Origin: Rhizobiaceae bacterium
GTDB taxonomy: Bacteria; Pseudomonadota; Alphaproteobacteria; Rhizobiales; Rhizobiaceae
NCBI GenBank assembly: GCA_028281105.1
Contig: JANQKQ010000005.1
Coordinates: forward strand, 1-53,309
Length of the DNA stretch: 53,309 nt
Direction of reading: 5' to 3'
Each line of letters opens with the position of its first letter. Positions within the stretch are counted from its first letter, which is position 1. Position numbers and translations under genes: made by a program. The notes below the pieces were generated by a model, which did no database searches, was not told the origin of the DNA, and saw only the letters and a program-made list of their open reading frames with translations. This document shows, piece by piece, positions 43,587 through 53,212 of this stretch.

Positions 43587-44168
43587 TCAAAAGACGAACC
43601 TCACCATCACGAAGCCGCCGATCAGCAGCACCATGCCCAGCACGAACATCAGGCCCAGCCGCCTCTCGATGAAATCGCGGATGGGCTCGCCGAACCGGTA
43701 CAACAGCCACGCCACCACAAAGAAGCGCAGCCCGCGCCCGATGATGGAGACGATTGTGAACACAATAAGATTGAGGCCGGTGGCGCCGGAAAAAATCGTC
43801 AGCACCTTGTAGGGGAACGGCGTGACCGCGGCGAACAGCACGCCCCATCCGCCCCACGTGTTGTACCATTGCGACACCTGCGCGAACGAATCTTCCTTGC
43901 CGTAGAAGGAAAGAACCGGCCGCCCCACCGTCTCGAACAGCACCGCGCCGATGAAGTAGCCCGCAAACGCCCCGGCCACCGAGGCGACCGTGCAAACGAG
44001 CGCGTAGAAGAACCAGCGGTGCCGCCTGGCGATGACCATCGGAATCAGCAGCACGTCGGGCGGGATCGGGAACACCGAACTCTCGACGAAGGAGATGCCG
44101 GCAAGCGCCGAAGTCGCCCGCTTGTGGCCGGCCAGCGCCAGCACCCAGTCGTACAACGCGCGAATCAC
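43587..44168 (-). CDS. YqaA/DedA-family (SNARE-associated) membrane protein
   Basis: A 193-residue polytopic protein. SFVESSVFPIPPDVLLIPM and AAVTPFPYKVLTIFSGATG are the re-entrant-loop signatures of the YqaA branch of the DedA/VTT superfamily, proposed lipid-carrier scramblases or proton-dependent transporters. Start choice: GTG at 44168 preceded by GGAGG at 6 nt; the open frame reaches a TTG at 44183 that has no site of its own. It is co-directional with dsbB, with an 8-bp gap, so likely one transcript. Confidence 0.86.
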   Translation of the reverse strand: MIRALYDWVLALAGHKRATSALAGISFVESSVFPIPPDVLLIPMVIARRHRWFFYALVCTVASVAGAFAGYFIGAVLFETVGRPVLSFYGKEDSFAQVSQWYNTWGGWGVLFAAVTPFPYKVLTIFSGATGLNLIVFTIVSIIGRGLRFFVVAWLLYRFGEPIRDFIERRLGLMFVLGMVLLIGGFVMVRFVF

Positions 44169-44298
44169 GGGCTTCCTCCACAATGACGGCGCAGGACCCT
44201 TCCGGGTTTTTTGGGCCTTTGTAAAGCGGGTTCGAACTCACCTGTAGGACACCCGGTTGACCGGCCGCGCCAAACCCCATTACATGGCGCGCGCCATT

Positions 44299-44385
44299 GC
44301 CCCTGTGGCGGAATTGGTAGACGCGACGGATTCAAAATCCGTTGCCCTAACGGGCGTGCCGGTTCGAGTCCGGCTGGGGGCACCA
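44299..44385 (+). tRNA. tRNA-Leu, anticodon CAA
   Basis: An 87-nt class II tRNA with encoded CCA. The acceptor GCCCCTG pairs with CTGGGGGC (two G-U). The D-arm GCGGAATTGGTAGACGC is followed by the anticodon stem ACGGA/TCCGT around TTCAAAA (anticodon CAA), a long variable arm (GCCCTAACGGGC) and the T-arm GCCGGTTCGAGTCCGGC. It decodes UUG. Confidence 0.96.
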
Positions 44386-44744
44386 AGGGCACTTTGCTTC
44401 GCAAAGTGCCTTCTGAATCCGCCAAACAACGAGGTTTCGCAGCGGCAGGCGTTTCGAAAGAAACGCCGAGAGCCTGGCGAGAGTATCCTTATATACATAT
44501 CTCACGCGAGCTCGCTGCGCTCACCGCTCCGACGGGGCGGCCCGACCGGCCGGCGGCCTTGCGAACCCTTCGGGTTCGAGGTTGCCCCGCCAAAGTACGT
44601 CCTGAATCCGCCAAGACACGTCACAGCGCCAGCCATCTCAAACATCGACCGCTTGTTCACCCCATCACGGTTTTGCCCGTCGCCATTGCCTCGACGCCAA
44701 TGCATCGGTATCGATGCGCACATGCGACCTGATCGACCGTTGCC
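44386..44744. other. Hairpin-rich spacer after tRNA-Leu
   Basis: No convincing gene lies in these 359 bp. They contain three hairpins: a 10-bp perfect stem at 44388-44410 (GGCACTTTGC-TTC-GCAAAGTGCC), which may end the tRNA transcript; GGCGTTTC-GAAA-GAAACGCC at 44448-44467; and CGAACCC-TTC-GGGTTCG at 44562-44578. CTGAATCCGCCAA occurs twice (about 44413 and 44602), as if part of the spacer had been duplicated. The promoter of the MscS-type gene must lie near the right end. Confidence 0.6.
44388..44410 (+). terminator. Hairpin terminator after tRNA-Leu
   Basis: A perfect 10-bp stem with a TTC loop begins 2 nt after the CCA end. Only TT follows, so this may be a processing or termination structure and not a classic U-tract terminator. 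Confidence 0.5.
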
Positions 44745-47231
44745 ATGAAGCTACCGACCGCAATTCTAGCGCTGCTGGCCCTGCTCCTTGCCGGCGCCGT
44801 CACCACTGCGACCGCGCAAACTGCGCCAGTCGCGTCGGACGAGACGGCCGTCACCGCCGAGACCGAGACGCCACCCACGGCAGCCCAGAAGATCGCCACC
44901 TGGAAGGGCATTCTCGATTCGGCCGAACAGGCGCTCGCCCGCGACGGCATGGAAGACGATGAGTTCGCGGAACTCTCGCAGGAGGCGGCCGCCATCCGCG
45001 GCGAGGCTTCGCTGCTGGCGGTCGATCTGGAGCCGGGCCTGCGCCGGCTGCGCGAGCAACTGGCCGAGCTGGGCCCGCCGCCGGGTGATGGAGAACCACC
45101 CGAAAGCGAAGAGATTGCCGCCAAGCGCACCCAGCTCAACGAGCAGACCGCCAAGCTCGACGGCGAGATCAAATCGGTTCGGCTGATGGCTCTGCGAGCC
45201 GGGCAGATCGAAGCGAAGGTCTCCGCCCAGAGACGCGACCGTTTCATCCGCTCGATCTCGAAACGATCGGCCAATCTGACCGATCCAGCGTTCTGGAGCG
45301 CGTTCGCCGGCGGATTGGCCGGCATGGGCAGGCCAACCGGCCTGCTCATCACCGATTCGGCCAAGGTGATGGGCGAACGGCTGCGTTCATCGCCCCAGGC
45401 CGCTTTGCTGCTGGCCGCGGCGATCGCTGCAATCGGCATTGTGTTCGTGTGGGTTCGCCGCGCCCTCGCGCGGCGGCGCAATCGCGTGGCCGCAGCCGGC
45501 GGCGGATGGCCGGGCGCCAACCGCAGGGCAGCCGCATTGTCGTTTGCGGCCGACGGCCTGATGCCGGCGGGCGCGATACTGGTGGTATTTTTCACCCTGG
45601 AGTTCCTCGACCTGCTGACGATCCGGCTGGGCGATGCTGCCCGCGAGTTCACTTATTCGCTCGCCGCCGCAATCATCGCGGTCGCGTTGGCGCATGCATT
45701 TATTCGCCCCGACAATGGGGATGAGCGGCTGGTGCAGCTTTCCGATAGGCGCGCGGGTCGGGTGTTCCGCGCGATCGTCGGCGGCGTCGCGCTGGCCGCC
45801 GCGATCCGGTTCATCAACGAGATCGGCCTGGTGGTGGTCGCGCCGTTCGAAGTCAGTATCGGCCTGTCACTGGTTTTGGCCCTGATCGTCTGCGGCACCG
45901 CCATATGGGTGCTGATGACCGTGGCCGCCGACAGGGCCGAGCATCGCGAACAGATCGCCGCCAAACCGATCTATCCCCGCGTCGGCCTTGTGCGCTGGGG
46001 CGTGGTCAACCCGCTGATCTGGCTGGCCGCGCTGGTCGGTTTGGGCGCACTGATAACCGGCTATCTGGCGCTGGCGGAATTCGCCTCTTATCAACTGCTG
46101 CTCGGCTCGGTTGTCTTTGCGCTGCTGTGGCTGGCACTCGATCTCATCGACCAGTTCCGCGTCGAACTGCTCGACGAGGAAACCGGCCAATGGCGGCGCA
46201 TCTCCCGGGCCATGGGGTTTTCGCGCTCGACCATCCTGCAGGCCGGCGTGTTCGCCGCCGGCATCGCCAAGCTCACTGCCGCATTGATCGCCGCCCTCAT
46301 CCTCCTGGCCCCGTGGGGCTATCGCGCCGACGACTGGCGGCAACTGGTCAGCAACGTGTTCTTCGGCTTCACCGTCGGCGGGCTGACCATCTCGGTCTCC
46401 ACGATCCTGCTTTCCATCGGCCTGTTTTTCGCCGGATATCTGGTCACCAGGGCCATCCAGGCCTGGCTCGGCCAGCAGTTCCTACCCACCACCGCGCTCG
46501 ACGCCGGCCTGCGCAATTCGATCGCGACGGTGTTCGGCTATGTCGGCATCATCGTCGCGGCCCTGCTGGCGCTCATCGCCGCCGGGCTTGATCTGTCCAA
46601 CCTAGCGATCGTCGCCGGCGCGCTTTCGGTTGGCATCGGTTTCGGCCTGCAGTCGATCGTCAACAATTTCGTCTCCGGCCTCATCCTGCTGGCCGAACGG
46701 CCGATCAAGGCCGGCGACTGGATCGTGACCGCCGGCGGACAGGGCACGGTGCGCAAGACATCGGTGCGCTCCACCGAGATCGAGACCTTCGACGGCGCGA
46801 CCATCATCGTGCCCAACTCCACCTTGATCACCGATTCGGTGACCAACTGGACCCATCAGAACACCAGGGGCCGCATCATCATCTCGATCGGCGTGAGTTA
46901 CGACAGCGATCCCGAGCAGGTGCGCAGCATTCTGCTCGATTGTGCCGCAAGTCACGGAGGGTTGCTCGAAGATCCGGAGCCCATCGTGTTCTTCATGGAT
47001 TTCGGCGCGGATGCACTGATGTTCGAGCTGCGCGCTTATCTCGCCGATATAGGTTCGGGACTTTCGGTCAGAAGCGATCTGCGCTTCGCCATCCTGACCG
47101 CGCTCAGGGACGCCGGCATCGAAATCCCGTTCCCCCAGCGCGACATTCACATCAAGTCCGGCGAACTCCCCGCACCGGCCACGCCGGCTCCCCGTTCCGG
47201 GCGCGCTGCCGCGCGAAAGGCGGCTAAATGA
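44745..47231 (+). CDS. MscS-family mechanosensitive channel (DUF3772 type)
   Basis: An 828-residue large MscS protein. A signal peptide (MKLPTAILALLALLLAGAVT) leads to a periplasmic, charged helical DUF3772 region (~30-190). About eleven hydrophobic segments follow. The pore helix and beta-domain near residues 620-720 read LSVGIGFGLQSIVNNFVSGL, ILLAERPIKAGDWI and FDGATIIVPNSTLIT, all MscS hallmarks. The C-terminal tail PAPATPAPRSGRAAARKAAK is basic. It releases solutes under membrane tension. The stop overlaps the next gene's ATG by 4 bp, an unexpected coupling with an acyl-CoA synthetase. Confidence 0.92.
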   Translation: MKLPTAILALLALLLAGAVTTATAQTAPVASDETAVTAETETPPTAAQKIATWKGILDSAEQALARDGMEDDEFAELSQEAAAIRGEASLLAVDLEPGLRRLREQLAELGPPPGDGEPPESEEIAAKRTQLNEQTAKLDGEIKSVRLMALRAGQIEAKVSAQRRDRFIRSISKRSANLTDPAFWSAFAGGLAGMGRPTGLLITDSAKVMGERLRSSPQAALLLAAAIAAIGIVFVWVRRALARRRNRVAAAGGGWPGANRRAAALSFAADGLMPAGAILVVFFTLEFLDLLTIRLGDAAREFTYSLAAAIIAVALAHAFIRPDNGDERLVQLSDRRAGRVFRAIVGGVALAAAIRFINEIGLVVVAPFEVSIGLSLVLALIVCGTAIWVLMTVAADRAEHREQIAAKPIYPRVGLVRWGVVNPLIWLAALVGLGALITGYLALAEFASYQLLLGSVVFALLWLALDLIDQFRVELLDEETGQWRRISRAMGFSRSTILQAGVFAAGIAKLTAALIAALILLAPWGYRADDWRQLVSNVFFGFTVGGLTISVSTILLSIGLFFAGYLVTRAIQAWLGQQFLPTTALDAGLRNSIATVFGYVGIIVAALLALIAAGLDLSNLAIVAGALSVGIGFGLQSIVNNFVSGLILLAERPIKAGDWIVTAGGQGTVRKTSVRSTEIETFDGATIIVPNSTLITDSVTNWTHQNTRGRIIISIGVSYDSDPEQVRSILLDCAASHGGLLEDPEPIVFFMDFGADALMFELRAYLADIGSGLSVRSDLRFAILTALRDAGIEIPFPQRDIHIKSGELPAPATPAPRSGRAAARKAAK

Positions 47232-48871
47232 AGCTGCCGGAGCGCGATAGCTATGAGGAGATCTTTGCCGATTTCCGTTGGCGGATTCCCGACGACTTCA
47301 ACATAGCCACCGCCGTATGCGACGATTGGGCGGCGCGCGAGCCGGATCGCATCGCGCTCATCGAATGGCGGGCGCAGGGCGATGGCGAACGGTGGACCTA
47401 CGGCGAGATACGGCGCGCGGCGAACCGCCTTGCGGGCGGGCTGCGCAACCTGGGCACGCGCGCCGGCGACCGGGTGGCGATCATCCTGCCGCAATGCGCG
47501 CAGGCCGCGCTCGCCCATATCGCCATCTACAAGAACGGCGCGATCGCCGTGCCCCTGGCGCGCCTGTTCGCGCCGGAGGCGTTGCAGTACCGGCTCGCCA
47601 ATGCCGGCGTCGGCTCCGTCATCACCAACCGGGAAGGGTTGGAAAAGGTCCGCTCGATCCGCGACCGGTTGCCGGAACTTGAGCACATCATCGTCACCGA
47701 GACGGCGCCCGGCCAAGATGTGGTGGCATTCGAGGAATTGCTCGCCGAAGGGGACGACGACTTCGAGCCGGCTTCAACGGGACCGGAAACGCCGGCGCTG
47801 ATCATCTTCACCTCCGGCACCACCGGCCCGCCCAAGGGCGCCCTGCACGCCCACCGGGTGCTGGCCGGGCACATTCCCGGCGTCCAGGTGCACCACGAAT
47901 TCCTGCCCCAGCCGGGCGACGTCGGCTGGACCCCGGCCGACTGGGCGTGGGCCGGCGGCCTGCTCAACGTGTTGCTGCCCTGCCTGCAGCTGGGCGTGCC
48001 GGTGGTCTATGGCGGGCTCGACCGGTTCGATCCGGAACTGGCGTTTCGCCTGATGGCGGACGTGCGGGTGACCTGCGCCTTCATTCCGCCGACCGCGTTG
48101 CGGCTGATGAAGACGGTGGAGAATCCGGCCAGCCGTTTCGATTTGCATCTGCGCACCATCGGCTCGGGCGGCGAAAGCTTGGGCCAGGACACCTATGACT
48201 GGGCGCATCGCGAACTGGGCGTCACCGTCAATGAATTCTACGGCCAGACCGAATGCAACCTGGTGCTCAGCTCGTTTGCCGCCCGCGGCGTGACCAAGGC
48301 GGGCGCGATCGGCAGGCCGGTGCCCGGCCACCGGGTAGCGCTCATCAACGACGAAGGCGGCATCTGCGAGCCCGGCGAGCGCGGCCAGGTGGCGATCGCC
48401 CGGCCCGACCCGGTGATGTTCGTCGAATACTGGGGCGACGAAGCCGCAACCAAGGCCAAGTTCGCCGGCGACTGGATGCTGACCGGCGATCAATGCATCG
48501 TCGACGAAGACGGCTACTTCTGCTTCGTCGGCCGTGACGACGACATCATCAACTCCGCCGGCTATCGCGTCGGCCCGGGCGAGATCGAGGATCATCTGGT
48601 CTCGCATCCGGCGGTCAAGCTCGCCGCCGCGGTCGGCAAACCCGATCCACTGAAGACCGAGATCGTCAAAGCGTATGTGGTGCTGACGGATGGGATGGCG
48701 CCGTCACCCGAACTGCTGGACGAAGTCAGGGCCCACGTGAAGGGCCGGCTGGCCGCGAACATCTATCCGCGCGAGATCGAGGTGGTCGACGAAATTCCGC
48801 TGACCACCACCGGCAAGGTTATTCGCAGGGTATTTCGCGACAAAGCCCGCGCCGAGGCCGAGAACGCCTGA
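47228..48871 (+). CDS. Acyl-CoA synthetase (AMP-forming, AcsM-like)
   Basis: A 547-residue AMP-forming acid--CoA ligase. Motifs are IIFTSGTTGPPKGALH (ATP phosphate loop), NEFYGQTECN, YRVGPGEIED (hinge) and TTTGKVIRRVFRD, with the catalytic lysine near the C-terminus. Its closest recollected relatives are short/medium-chain acyl-CoA synthetases of the acetyl-CoA synthetase-like group, not FadD. It overlaps the channel gene by 4 bp and ends 1 bp before the convergent phaR stop. A role in supplying acyl-CoA for polyhydroxyalkanoate is possible but unproven. Confidence 0.9.
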   Translation: MKLPERDSYEEIFADFRWRIPDDFNIATAVCDDWAAREPDRIALIEWRAQGDGERWTYGEIRRAANRLAGGLRNLGTRAGDRVAIILPQCAQAALAHIAIYKNGAIAVPLARLFAPEALQYRLANAGVGSVITNREGLEKVRSIRDRLPELEHIIVTETAPGQDVVAFEELLAEGDDDFEPASTGPETPALIIFTSGTTGPPKGALHAHRVLAGHIPGVQVHHEFLPQPGDVGWTPADWAWAGGLLNVLLPCLQLGVPVVYGGLDRFDPELAFRLMADVRVTCAFIPPTALRLMKTVENPASRFDLHLRTIGSGGESLGQDTYDWAHRELGVTVNEFYGQTECNLVLSSFAARGVTKAGAIGRPVPGHRVALINDEGGICEPGERGQVAIARPDPVMFVEYWGDEAATKAKFAGDWMLTGDQCIVDEDGYFCFVGRDDDIINSAGYRVGPGEIEDHLVSHPAVKLAAAVGKPDPLKTEIVKAYVVLTDGMAPSPELLDEVRAHVKGRLAANIYPREIEVVDEIPLTTTGKVIRRVFRDKARAEAENA

Positions 48872-48872
48872 A

Positions 48873-49460
48873 CTAGCCCATCTCGTCCAGCTTGCGCTGC
48901 ATTCGCGCGACCTGGTCCTTGAGGCTTTCCAGGTCCTCTTCCTTGCCCGATTGATCGGGTTTGTCCGCTTCCTCGGCTTTGGCGGGTTCGCCGCCGGCCT
49001 TTACCCCGAACGGATTGAACATGGCTTCCTGGAACAGTTCCATATTGCGGCGAATCTGCTCCTCCATCGCCTCGAAACCCATCCCGCCCAGGTTTCCGCC
49101 CATCGCCTTGGTCATGGTCTCGCGCAGCTTGTCCTGCTCGCGGGCGAACGAGCGCATGGAATGTTCCAGATAGCCCGGCACCATCGACTGCATGGAATCG
49201 CCGTAAAACTGGATGAGCTGGCGCAGAAAGGCGATCGGCAACAGATTCTGGCCTTCCTTGCCTTCCTGCTCGAAGATGATCTGGGTGAGCACCGAGCGGG
49301 TGATGTCGTCGCCGGTCTTGGCGTCGTGCACGACGAACTCATCGCCGGCTTTGACCATCACCGCCAGGTCCTCCAGCGTCACATAGGCGCTGGTGCCGGT
49401 GTTGTATAAGCGCCGGTTGGCATACTTCTTGATGACGACAGGTTCTTCCGAGTCGGACAT
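48873..49460 (-). CDS. phaR: Polyhydroxyalkanoate synthesis repressor PhaR
   Basis: A 195-residue regulator. The N-terminal PhaR DNA/PHB-binding domain reads VIKKYANRRLYNTGTSAYVT, and is followed by VVHDAKTGDDITRSVLTQII (PHB accumulation regulatory domain) and QFYGDSMQSMVPGYLEHSM. The C-terminus is charged with a short heptad-like end. It represses phasin genes and binds PHB granules in relatives. Start choice: ATG at 49460 after AGAGGA; the frame extends eight residues further. It is divergent from pyc with 244 bp between. The phaC, phaA and phaB genes are not in the window. Confidence 0.93.
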   Translation of the reverse strand: MSDSEEPVVIKKYANRRLYNTGTSAYVTLEDLAVMVKAGDEFVVHDAKTGDDITRSVLTQIIFEQEGKEGQNLLPIAFLRQLIQFYGDSMQSMVPGYLEHSMRSFAREQDKLRETMTKAMGGNLGGMGFEAMEEQIRRNMELFQEAMFNPFGVKAGGEPAKAEEADKPDQSGKEEDLESLKDQVARMQRKLDEMG

Positions 49461-49704
49461 CGCTTCCTCTTGTCGCAAGAACATGTGTGAAAACAGGCAC
49501 CAGCGGCCCGGCGCACGCTCACGCAGGTCAACCTAGTTCACCGGCCGGCGAGAATCCAGATGATTCAGACCCGCGCGGTTTTGCCCCCGCGCCGTTTTGC
49601 CATGCGCGCGCCATTGGCTTTCCGCGCCGGGTCGCGATAGAACCAGCGCAGCCGGCGCAGCCGGCCTCCTCCCGCCTGCAACCCGCCTGACGTAAAGAGT
49701 TCCA

Positions 49705-52700
49705 ATGATCGAAAAGCTTCTGGTCGCCAACCGATCCGAGATCGCCATCCGCGTGTTCCGCGCAGCCAACGAGCTGTCGCTCAAGACGGTCGCGGTGTGG
49801 GCCGAGGAGGACAAGCTGGCCCTGCACCGGTTCAAGGCCGACGAGGCCTACCGGATCGGCCGCGGCGATCACCTGGAAAAGGACATGGGACCGGTCGAGT
49901 CCTATCTGTCGATCGACGAGATCATCCGGGTGGCCAAGCTGTCGGGCGCCGACGCCGTCCATCCCGGCTACGGCCTGCTGTCGGAAAGCCCGGAACTGGC
50001 GGAGGCCTGCGCGGAAAACGGCATCGTCTTCGTCGGCCCCAGTCCCGACACCATGCGCCGGCTGGGCAACAAGGTGGCCGCGCGCAACCTGGCGGTCGAA
50101 CTCGACGTGCCCGTGGTCCCGGCGACCCCGCCGCTGCCCGATGACATGGGCAAGGTGGCGAAGCTGGCCGACGAGGTCGGCTATCCGGTGATGTTGAAAG
50201 CCTCATGGGGCGGCGGCGGGCGCGGCATGCGCGCCATCCGCTCGGCCGAGGCGCTCGAGCGCGAGGTCACCGAAGCGCGGCGCGAGGCGATGGCCGCGTT
50301 CGGCAAGGACGAGGTGTATCTGGAAAAGCTGATCGAGAACGCGCGTCATGTCGAGGTGCAGATTCTCGGCGACACCCACGGCAATGTGGTGCACCTGTTC
50401 GAGCGCGATTGTTCCGTTCAAAGGCGCAACCAGAAAGTGGTCGAGCGCGCGCCGGCGCCCTATCTCGATGATGAGCGCCGTGCGGAACTGGCCGCTTACG
50501 CGGTCAAGCTGGCACAGGAGACCGGCTATGTGGGCGCCGGCACGGTCGAGTTCCTGATGGACGCCGACACCGGCAAGTTCTACTTCATCGAGGTCAATCC
50601 GCGCATCCAGGTCGAGCACACGGTCACGGAAGAGGTGACCGGCATCGACATCGTCAAGGCGCAGATTCACATCCTCGATGGCGAGAAAATCGGCGAGCCG
50701 GCCTCCGGAGTGCCGGCGCAGGCCGACATCCGCCTCAACGGCCACGCGCTGCAATGCCGCATCACCACCGAGGACCCGGAGCAGGCGTTCATTCCCGATT
50801 ACGGCCGCATCACCGCCTATCGCGGCGCCACCGGCTTCGGCATTCGGCTCGACGGCGGCACCGCCTATTCCGGCGCGGTGATCACCCGGCACTACGACCC
50901 GCTGCTGGAGAAGGTGACCGCCTGGGCGCCGAGCGCGGAAGAGGCGATCCTGCGGATGGACCGGGCGCTGCGCGAATTCCGCATTCGCGGCGTGGCCACC
51001 AACCTGACCTTCCTTGAGGCGATCATCGGCCACGAGAAGTTCCGCAACTGCACCTATACGACCCGGTTCATCGACACCACGCCGGAACTGTTCGACGCGG
51101 TCAAGCGCCAGGACCGGGCGACCAAGCTGTTGACCTACATCGCCGACGTGACCATCAACGGTCATCCCGAGACCAGAGGTCGCCGTCTGCCCGACGCCGA
51201 CTTCGCCAAGCCGGTGGTGCCAATCGTCGAGCGGCCCGTGCGCGACGGCGCCAGGCAGAAGCTCGACGAACTGGGGCCGCAGAAGTTCGCCCGGTGGGTG
51301 CGCGAGCAGCGCCGCGTGCTGGTGACCGACACCACCATGCGCGACGGACATCAGTCCCTGTTGGCGACGCGCATGCGCTCGTTCGACATCGTGGCGATCG
51401 CACAGACCTATGCCAAGAGCCTGCCCGACCTGTTCTCCCTGGAATGCTGGGGCGGGGCCACCTTCGACGTGGCCATGCGATTCCTGACCGAGGACCCGTG
51501 GGAGCGGCTGGCGCAGATCCGCGACAAAGCGCCTAACATCCTGCTGCAGATGCTGCTGCGCGGCGCCAACGGGGTCGGCTACGAGAACTACGCCGACAAC
51601 GTGGTGCGACAGTTCGTGCACGAGGCGGCGGCCGGCGGCATCGATGTGTTCCGGGTATTCGACTGCCTGAACTGGGTCGAGAACATGCGCGTGTCGATCG
51701 ACGCGGTGCTGGAGAGCGGCAAGCTGTGCGAGGGCACGATCTGCTATTCCGGCGACGTGCTCGACCCGGCGCGGCCGAAGTTCAACCTGGACTACTATGT
51801 GCGGTTGACCCGTGAGCTGGAAGCCGCCGGCGTCCACATGATCGCGATCAAGGACATGGCGGGCGTGTTGAAGCCCGCCGGAGCGAAAGCGCTGTTTACG
51901 GCACTGCGTCAGGAAACCGACCTGCCGATCCATTTCCATACCCACGACACCTCCGGCATTTCGGCGGCCACGGTGCTGGCGGCCTGCGAGGCCGGCGTCG
52001 ACATCGTCGATGCGGCCATGGACGCGTTTTCCGGCAACACCTCGCAACCGTGCCTGGGCTCGGTGGTCGAGGCGCTGGCCGGGTCTGAGCGCCAGACCGG
52101 GCTCGACCCGGAAGCCATCCGCCGCATCTCGTTCTACTGGGAGGCGGTGCGCAACCAATACGCGGCGTTCGAAAGCGACCTCAAAGGCCCGGCCTCGGAA
52201 GTGTTCCTGCACGAGATGCCCGGCGGCCAGTTCACCAACCTGAAGGAACAGGCGCGCGCGCTTGGCCTGGAATCGCGGTGGCACGAGGTGGCCCGCGCCT
52301 ATGCGGACGTCAACCAGCTGTTCGGCGACATCGTCAAGGTAACCCCGTCGTCGAAGGTGGTGGGCGACATGGCGCTGATGCTGGTCTCCCAGGACATGGC
52401 CGTCGCCGACCTTGAAGACGGCGGCCGCGACATCGCCTATCCCGATTCGGTGGTCTCGATGATGCGCGGCGACCTGGGCCAGCCCGAGGGCGGCTGGCCG
52501 CAGGCGATCCAGGCCGCGGTGCTCAAGGGCGACAAGCCCTACACCGAGCGGCCGGGCTCACTGCTGGAACCGGCCGATCTGGAAGCCAAGCGCGCCGAGG
52601 CCGCCGAGCAGGCCGGCGTGGAGATCTCCGACCAGGAGCTGGCTTCCTACCTGATGTACCCCAAGGTGTTCACCGACTACGCGCGCACCCGCGAACTCTA

Positions 52701-53166
52701 CGGCCCGACCTCGATCCTGCCCACGCCCACCTATTTCTACGGCATGGACCAGGGCGAGGAGATCCATGTGGAGCTGGAGCAGGGCAAGACCATGGTGATC
52801 CGCTGCCTGGCGGTGAGCGATACCGATGATCAAGGCATGGCCACGGTGTATTTCGAGCTCAACGGCCAGCCGCGCCGCGCCAAGGTGCCCGACCGCGCCC
52901 ACGGAGCGGCCGGCACGGCGGCACGGCCCAAGGCGGAGGCAGGCAACGAGGCCCATGTGGGCGCGCCGATGCCCGGTGTCGTCTCCACATTGGCGGTCAG
53001 CGCTGGCCAGAAGGTCGCTACCGGCGACGTGCTGCTATCCATCGAGGCGATGAAGATGGAAACGGCCATCCACGCCGAGCGCGACGGGGTGGTCGAGCAG
53101 GTGCTGGTCGCCGCCGGCGATCAGATCGATGCCAAGGACCTGCTGGTGGTGTTTGGGGGCGAGTAG
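49705..53166 (+). CDS. pyc: Pyruvate carboxylase
   Basis: A full-length 1153-residue single-chain enzyme that makes oxaloacetate from pyruvate, bicarbonate and ATP. Biotin carboxylase is at 1-~450 (MIEKLLVANRSEIAIRVFRA, WGGGGRGMR, FIEVNPRIQVEHTVTEE). The carboxyltransferase barrel is at ~530-810 (TDTTMRDGHQSLLATRMR, FHTHDTSGISAATV). The pyruvate carboxylase/allosteric linker follows, and the biotin carrier domain ends the chain with SIEAMKMETA, biotin on K1117. Its fusion layout is the alpha4 type. It is monocistronic in the window, and its own biotin carboxylase is fused, so it is unlikely to serve the orphan beta subunit at 4225-5871. Confidence 0.96.
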   Translation: MIEKLLVANRSEIAIRVFRAANELSLKTVAVWAEEDKLALHRFKADEAYRIGRGDHLEKDMGPVESYLSIDEIIRVAKLSGADAVHPGYGLLSESPELAEACAENGIVFVGPSPDTMRRLGNKVAARNLAVELDVPVVPATPPLPDDMGKVAKLADEVGYPVMLKASWGGGGRGMRAIRSAEALEREVTEARREAMAAFGKDEVYLEKLIENARHVEVQILGDTHGNVVHLFERDCSVQRRNQKVVERAPAPYLDDERRAELAAYAVKLAQETGYVGAGTVEFLMDADTGKFYFIEVNPRIQVEHTVTEEVTGIDIVKAQIHILDGEKIGEPASGVPAQADIRLNGHALQCRITTEDPEQAFIPDYGRITAYRGATGFGIRLDGGTAYSGAVITRHYDPLLEKVTAWAPSAEEAILRMDRALREFRIRGVATNLTFLEAIIGHEKFRNCTYTTRFIDTTPELFDAVKRQDRATKLLTYIADVTINGHPETRGRRLPDADFAKPVVPIVERPVRDGARQKLDELGPQKFARWVREQRRVLVTDTTMRDGHQSLLATRMRSFDIVAIAQTYAKSLPDLFSLECWGGATFDVAMRFLTEDPWERLAQIRDKAPNILLQMLLRGANGVGYENYADNVVRQFVHEAAAGGIDVFRVFDCLNWVENMRVSIDAVLESGKLCEGTICYSGDVLDPARPKFNLDYYVRLTRELEAAGVHMIAIKDMAGVLKPAGAKALFTALRQETDLPIHFHTHDTSGISAATVLAACEAGVDIVDAAMDAFSGNTSQPCLGSVVEALAGSERQTGLDPEAIRRISFYWEAVRNQYAAFESDLKGPASEVFLHEMPGGQFTNLKEQARALGLESRWHEVARAYADVNQLFGDIVKVTPSSKVVGDMALMLVSQDMAVADLEDGGRDIAYPDSVVSMMRGDLGQPEGGWPQAIQAAVLKGDKPYTERPGSLLEPADLEAKRAEAAEQAGVEISDQELASYLMYPKVFTDYARTRELYGPTSILPTPTYFYGMDQGEEIHVELEQGKTMVIRCLAVSDTDDQGMATVYFELNGQPRRAKVPDRAHGAAGTAARPKAEAGNEAHVGAPMPGVVSTLAVSAGQKVATGDVLLSIEAMKMETAIHAERDGVVEQVLVAAGDQIDAKDLLVVFGGE

Positions 53167-53184
53167 GGGTGGCGGGCCTCCGCG

Positions 53185-53212
53185 CGTCATCCTCGGGCTT
53201 GTCCCGAGGATC
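53185..53212. repeat. REP-like palindrome, third copy
   Basis: The same unit as at 7381-7466 (TCATCCTCGGGC, short loop, CCCGAGGAT), 18 bp after the pyc stop. It may act as the pyc terminator. The IS630-type DNA begins directly at its right edge. Confidence 0.8.

Noticed and set aside
50203-52284. 693-codon minus-strand open frame within pyc
   Set aside because: It is a codon-bias shadow of pyruvate carboxylase; no independent motifs.
49705-53166. Pyruvate carboxylase as alpha subunit for the orphan carboxyltransferase
   Set aside because: It is a full single-chain enzyme with its own carboxyltransferase and carrier domain; single-chain carboxylases are not known to serve a separate beta subunit.
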